From contig KL647298.1 of NCBI GenBank assembly GCA_000727475.1, forward strand, positions 2,650,741-2,714,740: a stretch of DNA of 64,000 bases, written 5' to 3'. The notes under the pieces are model-generated. The model saw nothing but the letters and a program-made list of their open reading frames with translations, made no database searches and was not told the DNA's origin. Made by a program: the position numbers and the translations under genes. The number at the start of each line of letters is the position of its first letter. The first letter of the stretch is position 1. This document shows positions 22,925-34,005 of the stretch, piece after piece. This stretch comes from Sarcocystis neurona. Its lineage: Eukaryota; Apicomplexa; Conoidasida; Eucoccidiorida; Sarcocystidae.

Positions 22925-24400
22925 AGTCTAGACGCGTATGAAAATCTGAGATAACGCATATCGTAAGATACACACTCATGTAGAAAAAGCTAGTTTCTTC
23001 TCGTTGCCCACGCTTGCAAATGTGCGTACGCACCTAGAGCTCTCTGCGCGTAAGGATGTACCCAATGCTACAGATCTGTTTATGGATACACGTGCAGGGC
23101 ACTACCTACAGTTCCTCCTCCTGCCTATCACACACAAGGAGATATGCCTACTTTTTGCATTTGTATGTCCGTAAATATCGCACACCGGGAACTGCGTCGG
23201 CTCTACTGGGAGGCGACGCTTTGATCAGCAGCTTCGCTTTCTCCTTTGCGCACGCACGTACACATGCAGAAATTCGCCTGCTTGGGTACACGGGCACTTA
23301 CGTCCAAACGCGTAATATGATAAATATGTGTCAGAAAATATGCACACATACGTAGTTGAGCAATGCACGCATATTTGTATATATGTGTAACAGTATGACT
23401 ATGCACACAAGCAATTTCCTGACCTTCCTTGTGTGTGAACACTGTCAGCCTATCTGGAGTAGCTCACGTGGGCGCCGCTCGACACTATTCTACGTGGTAC
23501 TGCGAAAAAAAATATATCAAGAGGTACTGAAAGTCTGCACACATATTTGTCTACTTCGGAGAGGACGAGAGAAAGAAAACCTGTCCGGTCGATAATACAC
23601 GTAAATCTACGCGTCAGTCTTCGTCTGTTTCTCTGCACACAATTTTATGCTCCGCGCCCTCTGCAGGCATAGGCATATACATATATATATATATGTCCGC
23701 TTAGAGACACAGTAGTAAGGACACTTGTTTTTCTTGCGTTCTGCAGACGGGTTGTCGTACCAAGGAAGAAAATGTTGAGAACGGATGCTGACGCAGAACG
23801 CCTGTATATATACATGTATGGGTGCACATACACATATATGGATGTATATAGCGAAAGAAGCACATACGCGTATACGGATATATGTAAATTCAAACAGGAT
23901 TATACACATGTGTACGCTATGTCTAGGACGTTTACCTTACACAAAATTCAAATATGTGTGTGTGCAGCTCCCCCGCAGATTTGGTGGTCGGACAGCACCC
24001 CGGCTGTACGTACATCGCAGTGCCTTCCCATTGCCACACACACCACGCATCTCGGCTGAAGTGTACGTGAAAGTACCTCTGCAACTCATTTGCACATTTT
24101 TACGTCTACGAGGGCCTGGGCGTACATGGACCTACGTATAAATAGAAATGTACAAACACAAGTGTTCAACGTGAGAAAGGCTCAGAAAACTGCCTACTTT
24201 GGTTCTCTACATGTGTGTGTGCAGATATACACATTTTTATATATATATATAGGTGTGAACAGGTAGGTTAGTGAATAGAGAGATAGACAGATTTTTGCGT
24301 TTGGTTCTGCATGGAGCGCACGTCACCTATGTGGAGAAGGAGTCTCAAGCACTAGAAAGCAACATCTGCTCTCTTCCTAGACTTCGAAAGATACGTCTTT
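22925..24400. other. Repeat-poor to AT-rich region, no confirmed gene
   Basis: Short frames only, none with protein-like features. Microsatellite patches lie at about 23670-23700, 23800-23850 and 24230-24255. Confidence 0.25.
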
Positions 24401-24674
24401 CCTTCTCTCAATCGGCACGAGAAGACGATTTGTATCAGGTGTTTTAGAAGCAATTTCTCATGAGGATAATCAGTGAAGAACTCCCCACCGGGTGGTACGT
24501 AGAGACAGGAATTTTTTCGCCCCAAGAAGCGGGTGGGTCAACAAACGTGTGTCGCAGAGTTTCTGGGCATCGTCCGTCCCACCCACTTCACACGAATAGT
24601 CGACAAGTACCTGCTGAACACAAGGAAAGTTTTCTACACGAGTAAAACCCATCTGTTTAGCTCCTCCGCAAACG

Positions 24675-24990
24675 TCAACTCCGGCGTAAGCAAAACGGCA
24701 CTTGCTTTCTATGCAGAGAAAGAACCGCTCTGTTTCTCACAAGCAGCAGATATACAATTTTGTCACAGCTTTTCCACATGTGAAGTGGATTTCCTTGTTG
24801 TTCGCCTGCGTCCTCCAGCCTCTTCAAACGAAAAGTAGCGCTCCCCAGCAACTCGTGCAGCTTTCGACGTGGCTTAAACGAGTCCTTCGGCTTCTTCTCA
24901 ACGTGCACACAAAGACGCGTCTCTCTGGCTGACTGCTGCTGTAGCTGCTGCCGCTGTGGTCGCTGCTGCAGCTGCCGTGTACCCGAGAAG
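24675..24990 (-). CDS. Candidate exon, unknown protein
   Basis: The minus-strand frame reads LQQRPQRQQLQQQSARETRL, then KPKDSFKPRRKLHELLGS and RLKRLEDAGEQQG. The sense strand has CAG polarity at its 5' end, with a possible acceptor ending GGGTACACGGCAG at about 24971. No matching donor or partner exon was found. The plus strand has an overlapping open frame (24533-24838), so the strand is not certain. Confidence 0.25.
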
Positions 24991-25436
24991 CAAAGCACCG
25001 TTTAATAGTCTTCGAGAAACTCAGCCTTCTGTAGCAAACCTGTCCAGCCGTGCCCGACTCAAATTTTATTCACTCCACTTAAAAATAGATTTTGTCGGCT
25101 TTTACGACCTGCCTCTCCCAACTCAGGAGACGCCGTCCGAGAAATGACGTGTTCTGCCTACTTACTATAAGTTCTACAGCCCGACGGCCTTTTCAAGAGG
25201 TCGCCGCCTGCCCGTGAGTACCGCGGAAGGCCACCTCCAGCACCTGCTTGCAGGATCAGAGTATTGCGACGTACACACACACACGCCTACTGATACCCCA
25301 CGCGCAGTCGAATTCACACTTCTGCAGATAAGCTCAATAAAATTCCACGCGAACACGCAGATGTGTCTGCTCCCCGCTGCAGGCGCAAGTGGAAAATATA
25401 TACCTGCTTGTACCCGCGCTGCTTCACGTCTCTCAA

Positions 25437-25555
25437 TACGTCGTAGTAGCAGTCGTAGTAGTATTAGTACTAGTAGTGGTAGTATTAGCAGCGGTAGCAG
25501 TAGTAGCAGTAGTAGGCGTAGTGGTATAACAGTAGTAGTAGTAGTGCTACTATAC
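25437..25555. repeat. AGT/GTA triplet repeat tract
   Basis: About 120 bases built from degenerate AGT units with occasional AGC, ATT and GGT variants. This is a different triplet from the CAG that dominates elsewhere. On the plus strand one frame reads Ser-rich. Confidence 0.75.
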
Positions 25556-25559
25556 GTGG

Positions 25560-26220
25560 ATGTGTGTTATAGAGTCGACCTGTAGCCACACATATTGAAG
25601 ACATGTGTCTGCGGGTTTAAGTACCTAGTCAACTTGCGTGCAACGAAGTGTACGTACACCCCGATAAATTCCTTTTCTTTTGAAGGAGTCGCCGAGTTGA
25701 GACCGGGAATCTCAGGTCGTACGTAATAGAGACACACCCTCCCCGCGGGAAGGACGGAGTATCAGATCTCCCCTTTGCACATATATTTATATTTTCGGGG
25801 GGGTAAAAAGTAGGTAGAAATTTCGTTGCCGCCAAAGAGGCTGCTCCTTTCTCGTCTACGCGGGGACGTGACCTGCCTCGAGCCACGGCTGCTCTGTTCT
25901 CGTTCTTCATGGGACAACGCGAGTCGGCAGCCACTTCCTCGTCCTCAAGAAAAAAGTTGAACAGTTACACGCACTTCTGGCTAGAAATCCACGTACAACA
26001 GATGCGACACATACGTGTAGAGGAAGACGTGGGGACCACGGGCCCGCCGAAAGCTTTCTCTTCAACGGACGGACTCTCCCTACGTCCAACCTCTTTGTGT
26101 ATTTCCTTGCAATTTATCCATTTATTCTTGAGCGGGCCTCCGCTTTTTCTCTCTTTTTCTTCTCTCGGCTACGTACCGATAGTCCACCCATTCCTGTCTG
26201 TCTTGTCGACAGAATAACAC
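25560..26220. other. No confirmed gene
   Basis: Open frames of about 100 codons occur on both strands at 25629-26217, without motif or splice support. Nothing else was recognised. Confidence 0.25.
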
Positions 26221-26269
26221 CTGACTCCTCTCCCTATGTTTGATCGGCCTTCCCTCTGCCATATATATA

Positions 26270-26570
26270 TATATAGATGCATATCTCCCTGGGTGGGGCC
26301 CTTGTCTTTCGATCTCCCGTGTTTTTATATCTGTCTTTTTCTCTGTGTGTGTCTGTGTGGGGCTCTTTTTTTAACGAACTTCCACCTTTTTATCTGTGTG
26401 TCTCTCTCTTTCTGTGTCTGGGTGGGGTTCTTTTTTTACCGAACTTCCACGTTGTTATATCCGTCTCTCTCTCTCTGGGGGGCTCTTCTTCTCTCTAACT
26501 CCCATGCAGGATATCTGTCTGTCTGCCTGTGCGTGTTTTGGGGGGGTTCCTCTTCTCTCGATCTCCCGTT
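26270..26570. repeat. Degenerate pyrimidine-rich minisatellite, unit about 65-75 bp
   Basis: Four to five copies of a block with GGG(T)GGG followed by CTCTTTTT, then an AACTTCCAC or ATCTCCC segment, then TCTCTCTGTGTCTG. The strand is strongly C/T-biased except for the G runs. Because unit length varies and is not fixed to three, the same amino-acid string reappears in different frames; this is not evidence for a gene. Confidence 0.65.
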
Positions 26571-26979
26571 TACTGCGTCTGTCGCTGCTGCTGTCTCTGT
26601 CGCTGCTCTCCGTGTCCCTCTCTCCAGGCACGTACACACTCCAACCGCCCGCAGACACGTGTGATGTGGAGACGGAGGCATACACGTGGAATTTTTCTAT
26701 GCACGGGTGTTGGCCTGCGGTGGAAGCCGGGGACAAATATCGTGAGACGAAACGTTTTGCTGCGCCTTTCTTACCTTTTGCCACCGCCGCTTCTGCGCAG
26801 GAGAGAAAAAGTCCACTTTTTCGAGAAGACGCTCTGCAGAAGAAATTCAACAGAGGGCCGCACACCAGGGAGTTCGTCTCTCAGCTGCAGCAACGGAAGA
26901 AAACTTCGACCCGGTGCCACATTTAAACGCATGGGCAGAACACACCCTACACCGCGAAACAAAGCCAAAATACGGACAA

Positions 26980-27310
26980 ATATATTTATATATATATACA
27001 CACACATATGCAGTACACACATGTGTACACATATGTCAATCCATATATATAGATATGGGTATAGAGGTACATACATACTTGTAGAGCCACATATACACAC
27101 ATGTGTGTAGACATACATACATATTTGTAGATCCATATATACACATATATGTGTAGACACACATGCACACCTATAATAAATCCACATATGTACATATATG
27201 TGCAGATATATACACGTATCTATAAATTCATATATAACACATGTGTACAGACACATATACGTATCTATAAATCCATGTGTCCACACATATGCGTATATAT
27301 ATAGATGTGT
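26980..27310. repeat. AT/AC-rich minisatellite, unit about 50 bp
   Basis: Repeated blocks of CACATATGTGTAGACACAC type followed by TATAAATCCA or TTGTAGATCCA. At least five degenerate copies can be followed. Translations are Tyr/Ile/Cys-rich shadows. Confidence 0.65.
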
Positions 27311-27534
27311 GTGCTTCTATATGGTAGAAGATTGACGCATCAGTGGGCGTACGCAAACACATTTAAATACAGACGTATTTATATGGACGCCATGTGAATG
27401 GTATGTACACACATTTCTCGATTTTTTCTGCTCAGCAGAGACACACATCTGCTCTACCTACGTGTGTGTATGTATACAACCCATAAACGCGTGTATACAA
27501 CCGTAGCAACCCAGAGAAGTAAGAAGCAGGGGGA

Positions 27535-28260
27535 GGAATGAGAAGAGCAGCAGCGTCTGGAGGGACGACGCGAAGCAGCGGCACGATCTGCAGCAGAAAA
27601 AAACGAAGGGGCTGCAGCCGAACACGCAGGAACAGCTGGAGTGCTGCAACAACAGCAGCAGAGGACGACAAGCATTAGGAGACAGAACCACCCGAGCTGC
27701 AGGAGAAGCAGCAGGATAAAACAGCGACAGCAGCAGCTGATCGACAAGCAGAGAAACCAGAACAGCATCAAACTTGAAAGATTGAAGCCTACGGGCTTGG
27801 TGCCCTTGGAGCAGCCACGCGCGTCGCTGCAGTCCAGCAGGACCTGCAGCGGAACAGCATCAACAGCGACAACACGCACAGAAACGCTGGCCGCAGCTGT
27901 CTCGTCTCTCTCTGTGTCTCCCTTCCTTTTTGTATCTCTCTGTCTTCCTGTCTCTTGGCCACCTTCTCGACGTGTGCAACAGACAGTCGACCTCCTGTAA
28001 CCTTTTCTTAAACAGGCAGAAACAGCTTTTCTCTGCGCTGAGAATGACGGAGTCATGAAGAATTAAAGCAGCTGCAGCAGCAGCACCCCGTGGAAGAAGA
28101 CATGAAGAGGCACCTGCAACCAGACGCACTAGCAGCAACGTCAAGACAGCCCCAGCAACACGTGGCGGTGCTGCAGCAGCAACAGCAGCCGACCGACAAG
28201 CCATCGCAGCAGCAGGACACACAGCAGCAGATTCTTCGACGGGCAACTTGGCGTGTCGCA
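27535..28260 (+). other. CAG-polarity island, possible exon(s)
   Basis: The plus strand carries CAG tracts at 27545-27740 and 28060-28250. One plus frame, after a TGA near 27540, reads EEQQRLEGRREAAARSAAEK, then LQQQQQRTTSIRRQNHP and KLERLKPTGLVPLEQP, which is protein-like. By the polarity seen in gene A it would be either a plus-strand exon or the intron of a minus-strand gene. No splice pair was fixed. Confidence 0.25.
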
Positions 28261-28489
28261 CACGTTGCAAGCATGCACATGCATTTGTTTAGAGCCGAGA
28301 CACTTTTCCAGAAGCTACTTGTAGAACCGAATACAAATATCTACGTATACATATGCGTTTGCACCAGCACACACATGAGATCGTATACCTCTGAACACGT
28401 TCTACTCTACGATATACAAGAATATCTATCTCTCCGCAGATACTTCTGTAGAAAGACGCGTACGCGTGCACCTCCTATAAAACCAAATA

Positions 28490-28740
28490 CACACGTATAT
28501 ATATATCTTCTCCTACATAAATATATACACACATACATATATGTCTAACCCACAAGTAAATATATATATATATACTCGCAAACACATATATATATATATA
28601 TCTTCCCCTTGGTGAATACGTACATATATATATATGTATCTCCCTTCCCCCACGTAAATATGTATACGTTCATATATATATATGTATATCCTCCTTCTGC
28701 TACATAAATACATCTACGTACACGCATATACATATATATG
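28490..28740. repeat. AT-rich minisatellite, unit about 60-65 bp
   Basis: Four degenerate units of a TATATATATA tract followed by TCTTCTCCTACATAAATA-like sequence (variants at 28505, 28610, 28650 and 28695). Confidence 0.6.
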
Positions 28741-29454
28741 TCCCCTGGAGGCGCCGCTACAGATCCCGTGTCTCAGCAGGCATCTCTCTGTACGCTACCA
28801 GGCACGTGTGTACTGGTGCTTTAACATAAACACAACACCAGGCATTTCTTCCGCTATTTCTCTAAAATCACTTCTGCTTACGTAGAGACACATAGATAGG
28901 CATACGCAGATACACAGATAGCTGTCGACAATAGAAGGGCAAATTTCCCTTTTCACACCGACTTACATCTTCAGACGTGTACACGTATGACCTCGGCAAC
29001 TATACGTGAATTTATACACATATACATATATATATATATGGCAAAATGCAGTATGTTCTGTTATCAATAGTCAAAGACTTATATAGGGAAACTAGAGGTG
29101 AATCTACCCTTATATATACAGATACGTAGATACATATATATATATACACGCATATATCTACACAGAGATAGACAGAGACACAGGGACGCAGAAACACAGA
29201 CGGAGCATATATATATATATATATATGATGTGTATGCGCGCTGTGGATATATGTAGCCAGACACGCTGAAAAGCCGCTCCTTCTATCTATCCCTCTTCGT
29301 CTATTCACAGATAGATGGACACAAAGATACTGCATATGTATACATATATATATATTCATATACGTGCCAATACATATATATATATGTACACCCAAATGCA
29401 TGCAAATACATATATATAGAGAGAGAGAGAGAGGGGCAGTGAAGAGAAAAGGAG
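28741..29454. other. Intergenic simple sequence
   Basis: No gene seen. TATATA and GAGAGA microsatellites lie at 29020-29040, 29125-29150, 29205-29226, 29340-29390 and 29410-29435. Confidence 0.4.
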
Positions 29455-29640
29455 TCAACGATGCTTCTTGGCGATGGAGACGCCGTATTTGCTGAGAACG
29501 CAGCGCGCCATGCCTGTCGAAGTTGACGCGCAGGTAATACGAAGAAGCAGAGTAGAGGAACTCTTCCGTCCCTTCTGTTTGTGGCCGTAGAAGCGTGGCG
29601 CGTCAGCAGTTTGAGAATGGAAACGTTTTCGCTTTTCAGA
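29455..29640 (-). CDS. Candidate terminal exon, possibly organellar ribosomal protein bL28-like
   Basis: The minus frame ending in TGA at 29455 reads KRKRFHSQTADAPRFYGHKQ, then LLLRITCAST and GMARCVLSKYGVSIAKKHR. The order of a basic KR.RF segment, an RF/W-type aromatic, an LRIT strand and a GM.R....K.GI-like helix recalls the C-terminal half of bacterial-type ribosomal protein L28, which apicomplexans keep for plastid or mitochondrial ribosomes. The match is by eye and has a three-to-four residue insertion, so it is weak. The upstream exon with the Cys-x-x-Thr-Gly-Lys segment was not found. A competing plus-strand frame (29595-30137) overlaps it. Confidence 0.22.
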   Translation of the reverse strand, partial: SEKRKRFHSQTADAPRFYGHKQKGRKSSSTLLLRITCASTSTGMARCVLSKYGVSIAKKHR

Positions 29641-30110
29641 GAAAAGGGAGGAGGAGAGCGCCGAGAACTGTCGGCAGCAGAAACTGCAGGGAGGAGAAGA
29701 CCCCACAGCGGCAGCAGCACAGCAGACAGACCCCACGTACGTGCGATGGCAACGGAGAGAAATTCCAGGAAATCGTGCAGCAGCACCGGCAGCAGCAGCT
29801 TCTCTTCACCCGGCCACGTTCGCCAACTCTGCTGGTCGCTCCCGCCGTCTTGCTGCTGCAGCAGCAATGCGAACCGACCTTCTGCGACGCACGCAACACA
29901 CCAGAAGAAGCAACAGCAGCACAGCCCAGCGTTACTAAAGCCGCAGCAGCAGCAGCAGTGCTGCAGCAGGAGAACAGCAGCGGCAGAAACACAGCAGCAA
30001 CAGCAGCGGCCATGCCGCGGGGGAGGAAGCAGCTGAGCAGTCAACAACGCACCGTCCTGCATCCCCACCGCACACGCAAATTTTTACGCAAATGTTGCCC
30101 TCTATTCATG
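29595..30110 (+). other. CAG-polarity island with open plus-strand frame
   Basis: The plus frame reads ARQQFENGNVFAFQRKG and EKFQEIVQQHRQQQLLF, with Ala/Gln runs after 29940. It begins at GTG rather than ATG, so if real it would be an internal exon. Overlap with the opposite-strand candidate at 29455-29640 means that at most one of the two is likely to be coding. Confidence 0.25.
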
Positions 30111-30139
30111 TGTATCCTGTCACATATATACACATAGTA

Positions 30140-30480
30140 TGTACATACGTGTGTCGACACCAGTAGAAGCAGAGACACTGTCCATATATATATATATATA
30201 TGTATACCAACAGAAACACATGGACCGTCTACATATATATATATATATGTGGACGCTATATCTGCTTCTACAGGGTCCACGCATGTACACATAAATGTGT
30301 GTACACAAATAGAAGCAGATATTCCGTCCATATATATATATATGTATGCACACCAGTAGAAGCAGATACAACATCCACATATATATATATATATGTGTGT
30401 ACACCAACAGAAGCAGATGTAGCGTCCATATAGATATACGTATATGTCTGTACACCACTAGAAGCAGATACAGCATAAAA
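30140..30480. repeat. Minisatellite with one inverted unit
   Basis: Units combine a TATATATATA tract with GTACACCA.TAGAAGCAGAT and a GCGTCCA-type segment, period about 55-60 bases. Forward copies lie near 30150, 30205, 30305, 30350, 30400 and 30455. The copy near 30245-30285 is inverted, reading GCTATATCTGCTTCTAC. Confidence 0.7.
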
Positions 30481-30559
30481 GTCGCTTCTGTTTCTTCTTT
30501 TCTTCTGTAAATACGTATACATGTATATATACTCAGACACACATGTCTACTACACAAGT

Positions 30560-31110
30560 TGGCGATTCTTGTTGGCACGTCTGTGAAGAAACGTGTGAAT
30601 TTAGTAGAAGCACATACGGGGGAAGTCTGTCTGCAGATTTGCCAGTGCCTCGAAGGTAAAGTCGTCTGTACACCCGGTCCTGAAGCGTCAACGGCAACAG
30701 CAGCAACAGCAACAACGGCGGCAGCAACAACAGCAGCAGCGTGGGACAGTAGCAGCAGCAACGGCTGCAGCGACAGTGAGAAACCTCGGCAGGCCCAACT
30801 GCCACAGCACTCCACTGCAGCTGTCACAACATTTGCAGCAGCAGCAGCGGCAGCAACACACTCGGCAGCAGCCGCAACAGCACCGCTCTCTTTTGCACCG
30901 CAACTCTTCCAGCAGCTGGTGAAGGAGCAGCAATTTTTGACAGGGGCAGTTCGAGAGCAGGACTACCAGGAGCCGCAAAACCAGCAGCGTCAACAGCAGC
31001 AGACAGTGAGCAAGAGCAGCGGCAGCAGCAGCAGGCAACGACGTACAGTTAAGCTGCACAAGCACCAACCTCTGCATATAGAGGAACACAGACACATCAA
31101 AAAGCATATG
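30560..31110 (+). other. CAG-polarity island, possible plus-strand exon
   Basis: The plus frame reads SFAPQLFQQLVKEQQFLTGA then VREQDYQEPQNQQ, followed by Gln/Ser-rich sequence. A GTAAAG donor-like site occurs at 30656. On the minus strand 30560-30680 also reads like protein (DRVYRRLYLRGTGKSADRL). Which strand is coding, if either, cannot be decided from the sequence. Confidence 0.25.
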
Positions 31111-31189
31111 TATGCGGCGTATTTGTCGTATCTCTGCATGCGTGAGGGAAGTCTGGGAAGGCATCGAGGCTTCACTACTACGAAAATCA

Positions 31190-31508
31190 GTAGCAGGAGA
31201 CGCAGCAGCAGCAGACGCAGCAACAGCATACGCAGCAGCAGCATACGCAGCAGCAGCATACGCAGCAGCAGCATACGCAGCAGCAGCATACGCAGCAGCA
31301 GCATACGCAGCAGCAGCAGACGCAGGCGCAGCAGACGCAGCAGCAGCAGGCGCAGCAGGGCACCATCGCTGGCAACGCGGCAGCAGCAACAGAAACAGTA
31401 GTCGTCTGCAGCAGGCTGTCACATCCGGATTTCCCCAGGAAGACAAAAAGAGAACTTTTCTTCACCTTCTTGAAAAGGGAACTCACCGACTCCTTCCTTC
31501 CCCGGAAG
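31190..31508 (+). CDS. Candidate exon with QQQHT repeat
   Basis: In the Gln frame the plus strand reads QETQQQQ, a run of QQQHT pentapeptides, then TQAQQTQQQQAQQGTIAGN and SRLSHPDFPRKTKRELFFTF. It ends LPRK before a GTAGCTAAG donor at 31509. A second plus frame (Ala frame, YAAAA repeats) is also open and ends in GFPQEDKKRTFLHLLEKG, so the frame is uncertain. An in-frame TAG lies just before the exon, and the acceptor would be ATCAGTAGCAG. No partner exon was fixed. Confidence 0.28.
31201..31320. repeat. 15-bp tandem repeat, eight units
   Basis: The unit is CGCAGCAGCAGCATA, repeated with almost no divergence from 31201 to 31320; the outer units carry CAGA or CAACAGCATA variants. Being a multiple of three, it keeps frame and gives pentapeptides on both strands. 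Confidence 0.9.
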
Positions 31509-31519
31509 GTAGCTAAGCG

Positions 31520-33830
31520 TGCACAGAGGTATATATGCAGACGTACACACACGTGCGCGCCTTCGTAGTATAGAGACATGTCCAGAGACAGCCACATGCA
31601 CCCGTCACACTACGAATATACACATATCTTTGTATTTTGGCGACTACGGTATCCAGCCGTTGCAGGTTCTACGTATCCACAGGTGCTCCTCTACAGCTAC
31701 TCACATACATATAAACACATATATTCTCGTGGAAGAAGATACGGGACGACGTCCAGGGAAGCAACCGGAGAATTCTGCTTGCAGTGCGTTTCAGCGGTAG
31801 TAGTCTCTTATCCGTGGCGAGCGTCTACACGCAGCAGGCTCTTCCCAGACCCACTCATACGCACACACACACACACACACGAACAGAAGTCCTTTTCTTC
31901 TGTGTCTTCGTCCCCCCTTTCTTCACAGAAAACTTCACGCAGACAAGCCGGCGCATGCCGCTATCTCTTCTTGTGCGGGGGACCTGCGCACGCTCATTGC
32001 TGGCGAAGCAACAGCCCGCAAGACAGGCGCATGTATGGAAGGCGCGTGTGTCGGCGGGAAGAAAACCCGGCGAACTTCTTGTGCATGTCTACATATATGT
32101 ATTCCCCATTTTCTCTTCGCGCCCGTCCACACACATTCGTACGCCTGGCGACGATACATATATACACCTAAAGGGGTGTGAGGTCGACACATAAAGAGAC
32201 GGTGAGCTGCTTCTCTACGAGTCCTTCCACACGTCCGCACATGCAGCTGAATACGCAGACATGTTTATATACGGGTGCGGATATACATGGGAGGAAGTTC
32301 TGCAGGCGCTTCCGCTCGTATACGTAGGCAGATGTATAGACATGTGTATACGTATATAGAGCTACATTCTTTGAGCTGGAAAAAGTAGTGTCTACAAGCG
32401 GTGCCACGTGTTGAGAGAGATAGAGAAATGCACGTGAAGAGAGTTTCTCGTCTCACCAAAAAGCAGCAACAAACGAGCGTTTACGTCTGTGGACACATGT
32501 GTAGACACGGATACGTATTCAAGTAGATACATATGTAGACACGGATGTGTACGCATGCGGATGTATTTGTGGACACGGATATGTATGCATGTGGACATAT
32601 ATAGAGAGAGAGACACGGATATCTATATATATATGTATATAGACACGGATATGTATGTATGTGAAAATATATATATAGATAGAGAGAGAGAGAGACAGAC
32701 ACGGATATCTATATACCTATGTACGTTGATATATATATGTATTTCGGTTTCACTCAGGAAGAAGAAAAGCACGTACACATACGTATATGGTTATAAATAT
32801 ATATGTTTGTGCTTATATGCATATATATACGTATATATGAGTATATATTGTAGGAGATACACGCATACATCTGCACGTGGTACATAGATATATATATAGG
32901 AAGAGATGTACACACATATGTATGTATCTATTTATATATACGAAGTGATTCATACGTACATCTGTGCGTATACATACATACATCAGTATAGAAATGGATA
33001 CATATATATACACATATTTGTGCGTGTACACACGTATAAATAATATTGTAGGATGGGACACACACATATATTCTTCTGCGTGTATATATATATATAGGCA
33101 GATAGGGGGAGAGAGAGAAACAGGTAGATATATAGATAGGAAGACAGAGAACTCCAGGTAGGCTAAGATAGATAAAGCCAGAAAGATAGATGCAGGAAGA
33201 TAGATAGAGATAAATACAGACAAATAGATTAAGAGAATACTGATAGGTAGATCCATATATAGGTAAAATAGTAAACACAGATATGCCCTCCTGTCTCCTC
33301 TCCGTCTACTTGCGCAACATGTATCCCTTTGCTGTTACTCCTTCATCAAATCGCCTTTCTCTTGATTTTCTTGACGAGGAAGTCTTTCCTTGAAACTTTT
33401 GCGTGGATCTCTACAATGTGTTCACGCGAACGCAGCAGAAAACGTGCACGTATATACAGGAAGAAATACACATATATATCTATATATATGTGCACGCACA
33501 AGCATACGTGTGCTTTTCTTCCTAGATATATAGAGTACACCTACAGGTATATGTCTCTATATCTTCTTATATACGTGTGTCTTTCTTCCTATATATGTGT
33601 ATAGAGAGACAGGGTATACGCACAGGTCTATGTACGTGTCTCTTCCTATATATATATATACACATGCACAGATATATATATATATGTATCTCTTCTTATA
33701 TATATATATATGTGTAAATGTGTATGTACGTAAGTGTGTATGTACTTTTTCCTATATATATATGTGTATGTGTGTTTGTACAAAGACAAAGGTAGACACG
33801 TACATATATAGGTACGTGCAGATGCAAGTG
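31520..33830. repeat. AT/GA microsatellite and minisatellite region
   Basis: A CA run lies at 31865-31880. Repeats of ACACGGATATGTATG type with GAGAGA lie at 32500-32720. TATATA and GATAGATA tracts run from 32720 to 33260 and 33470-33800. Frames here are Tyr/Ile/Cys shadows. No gene was seen. Confidence 0.5.
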
Positions 33831-33896
33831 GGTTGATGTCGAGGGCGTTCCCCGGCAGAAAGTAGGCAGCGGCGCGCCAAGGAGAGGAGCGACTCT

Positions 33897-34005
33897 CTAA
33901 GGAGGGAGCGCGGGTAAGGAAGAAACTGTAAGAGGGGAAGCACTTGCTGCTGTGTCACTACAGAACCGGACGCGGGAGCTTGCAAAGCTCTCCACGTTCA
34001 CTCGC
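33897..34005 (-). CDS. Gene B putative last exon
   Basis: After the acceptor GGTCTTTCCTTTGCAG the frame reads RRVNVESFASSRVRFCSDTA and ends in TAG at 33897. The preceding intron (34253-34006) is strongly pyrimidine-rich on the sense strand, with CTGTCTGTGTGTC runs. The short tail has no recognisable domain. Confidence 0.4.

Noticed and set aside
27000..33800. Many Tyr/Ile/His/Thr-rich frames that resemble membrane proteins
   Set aside because: They are translations of TATATA/TACACA microsatellites.
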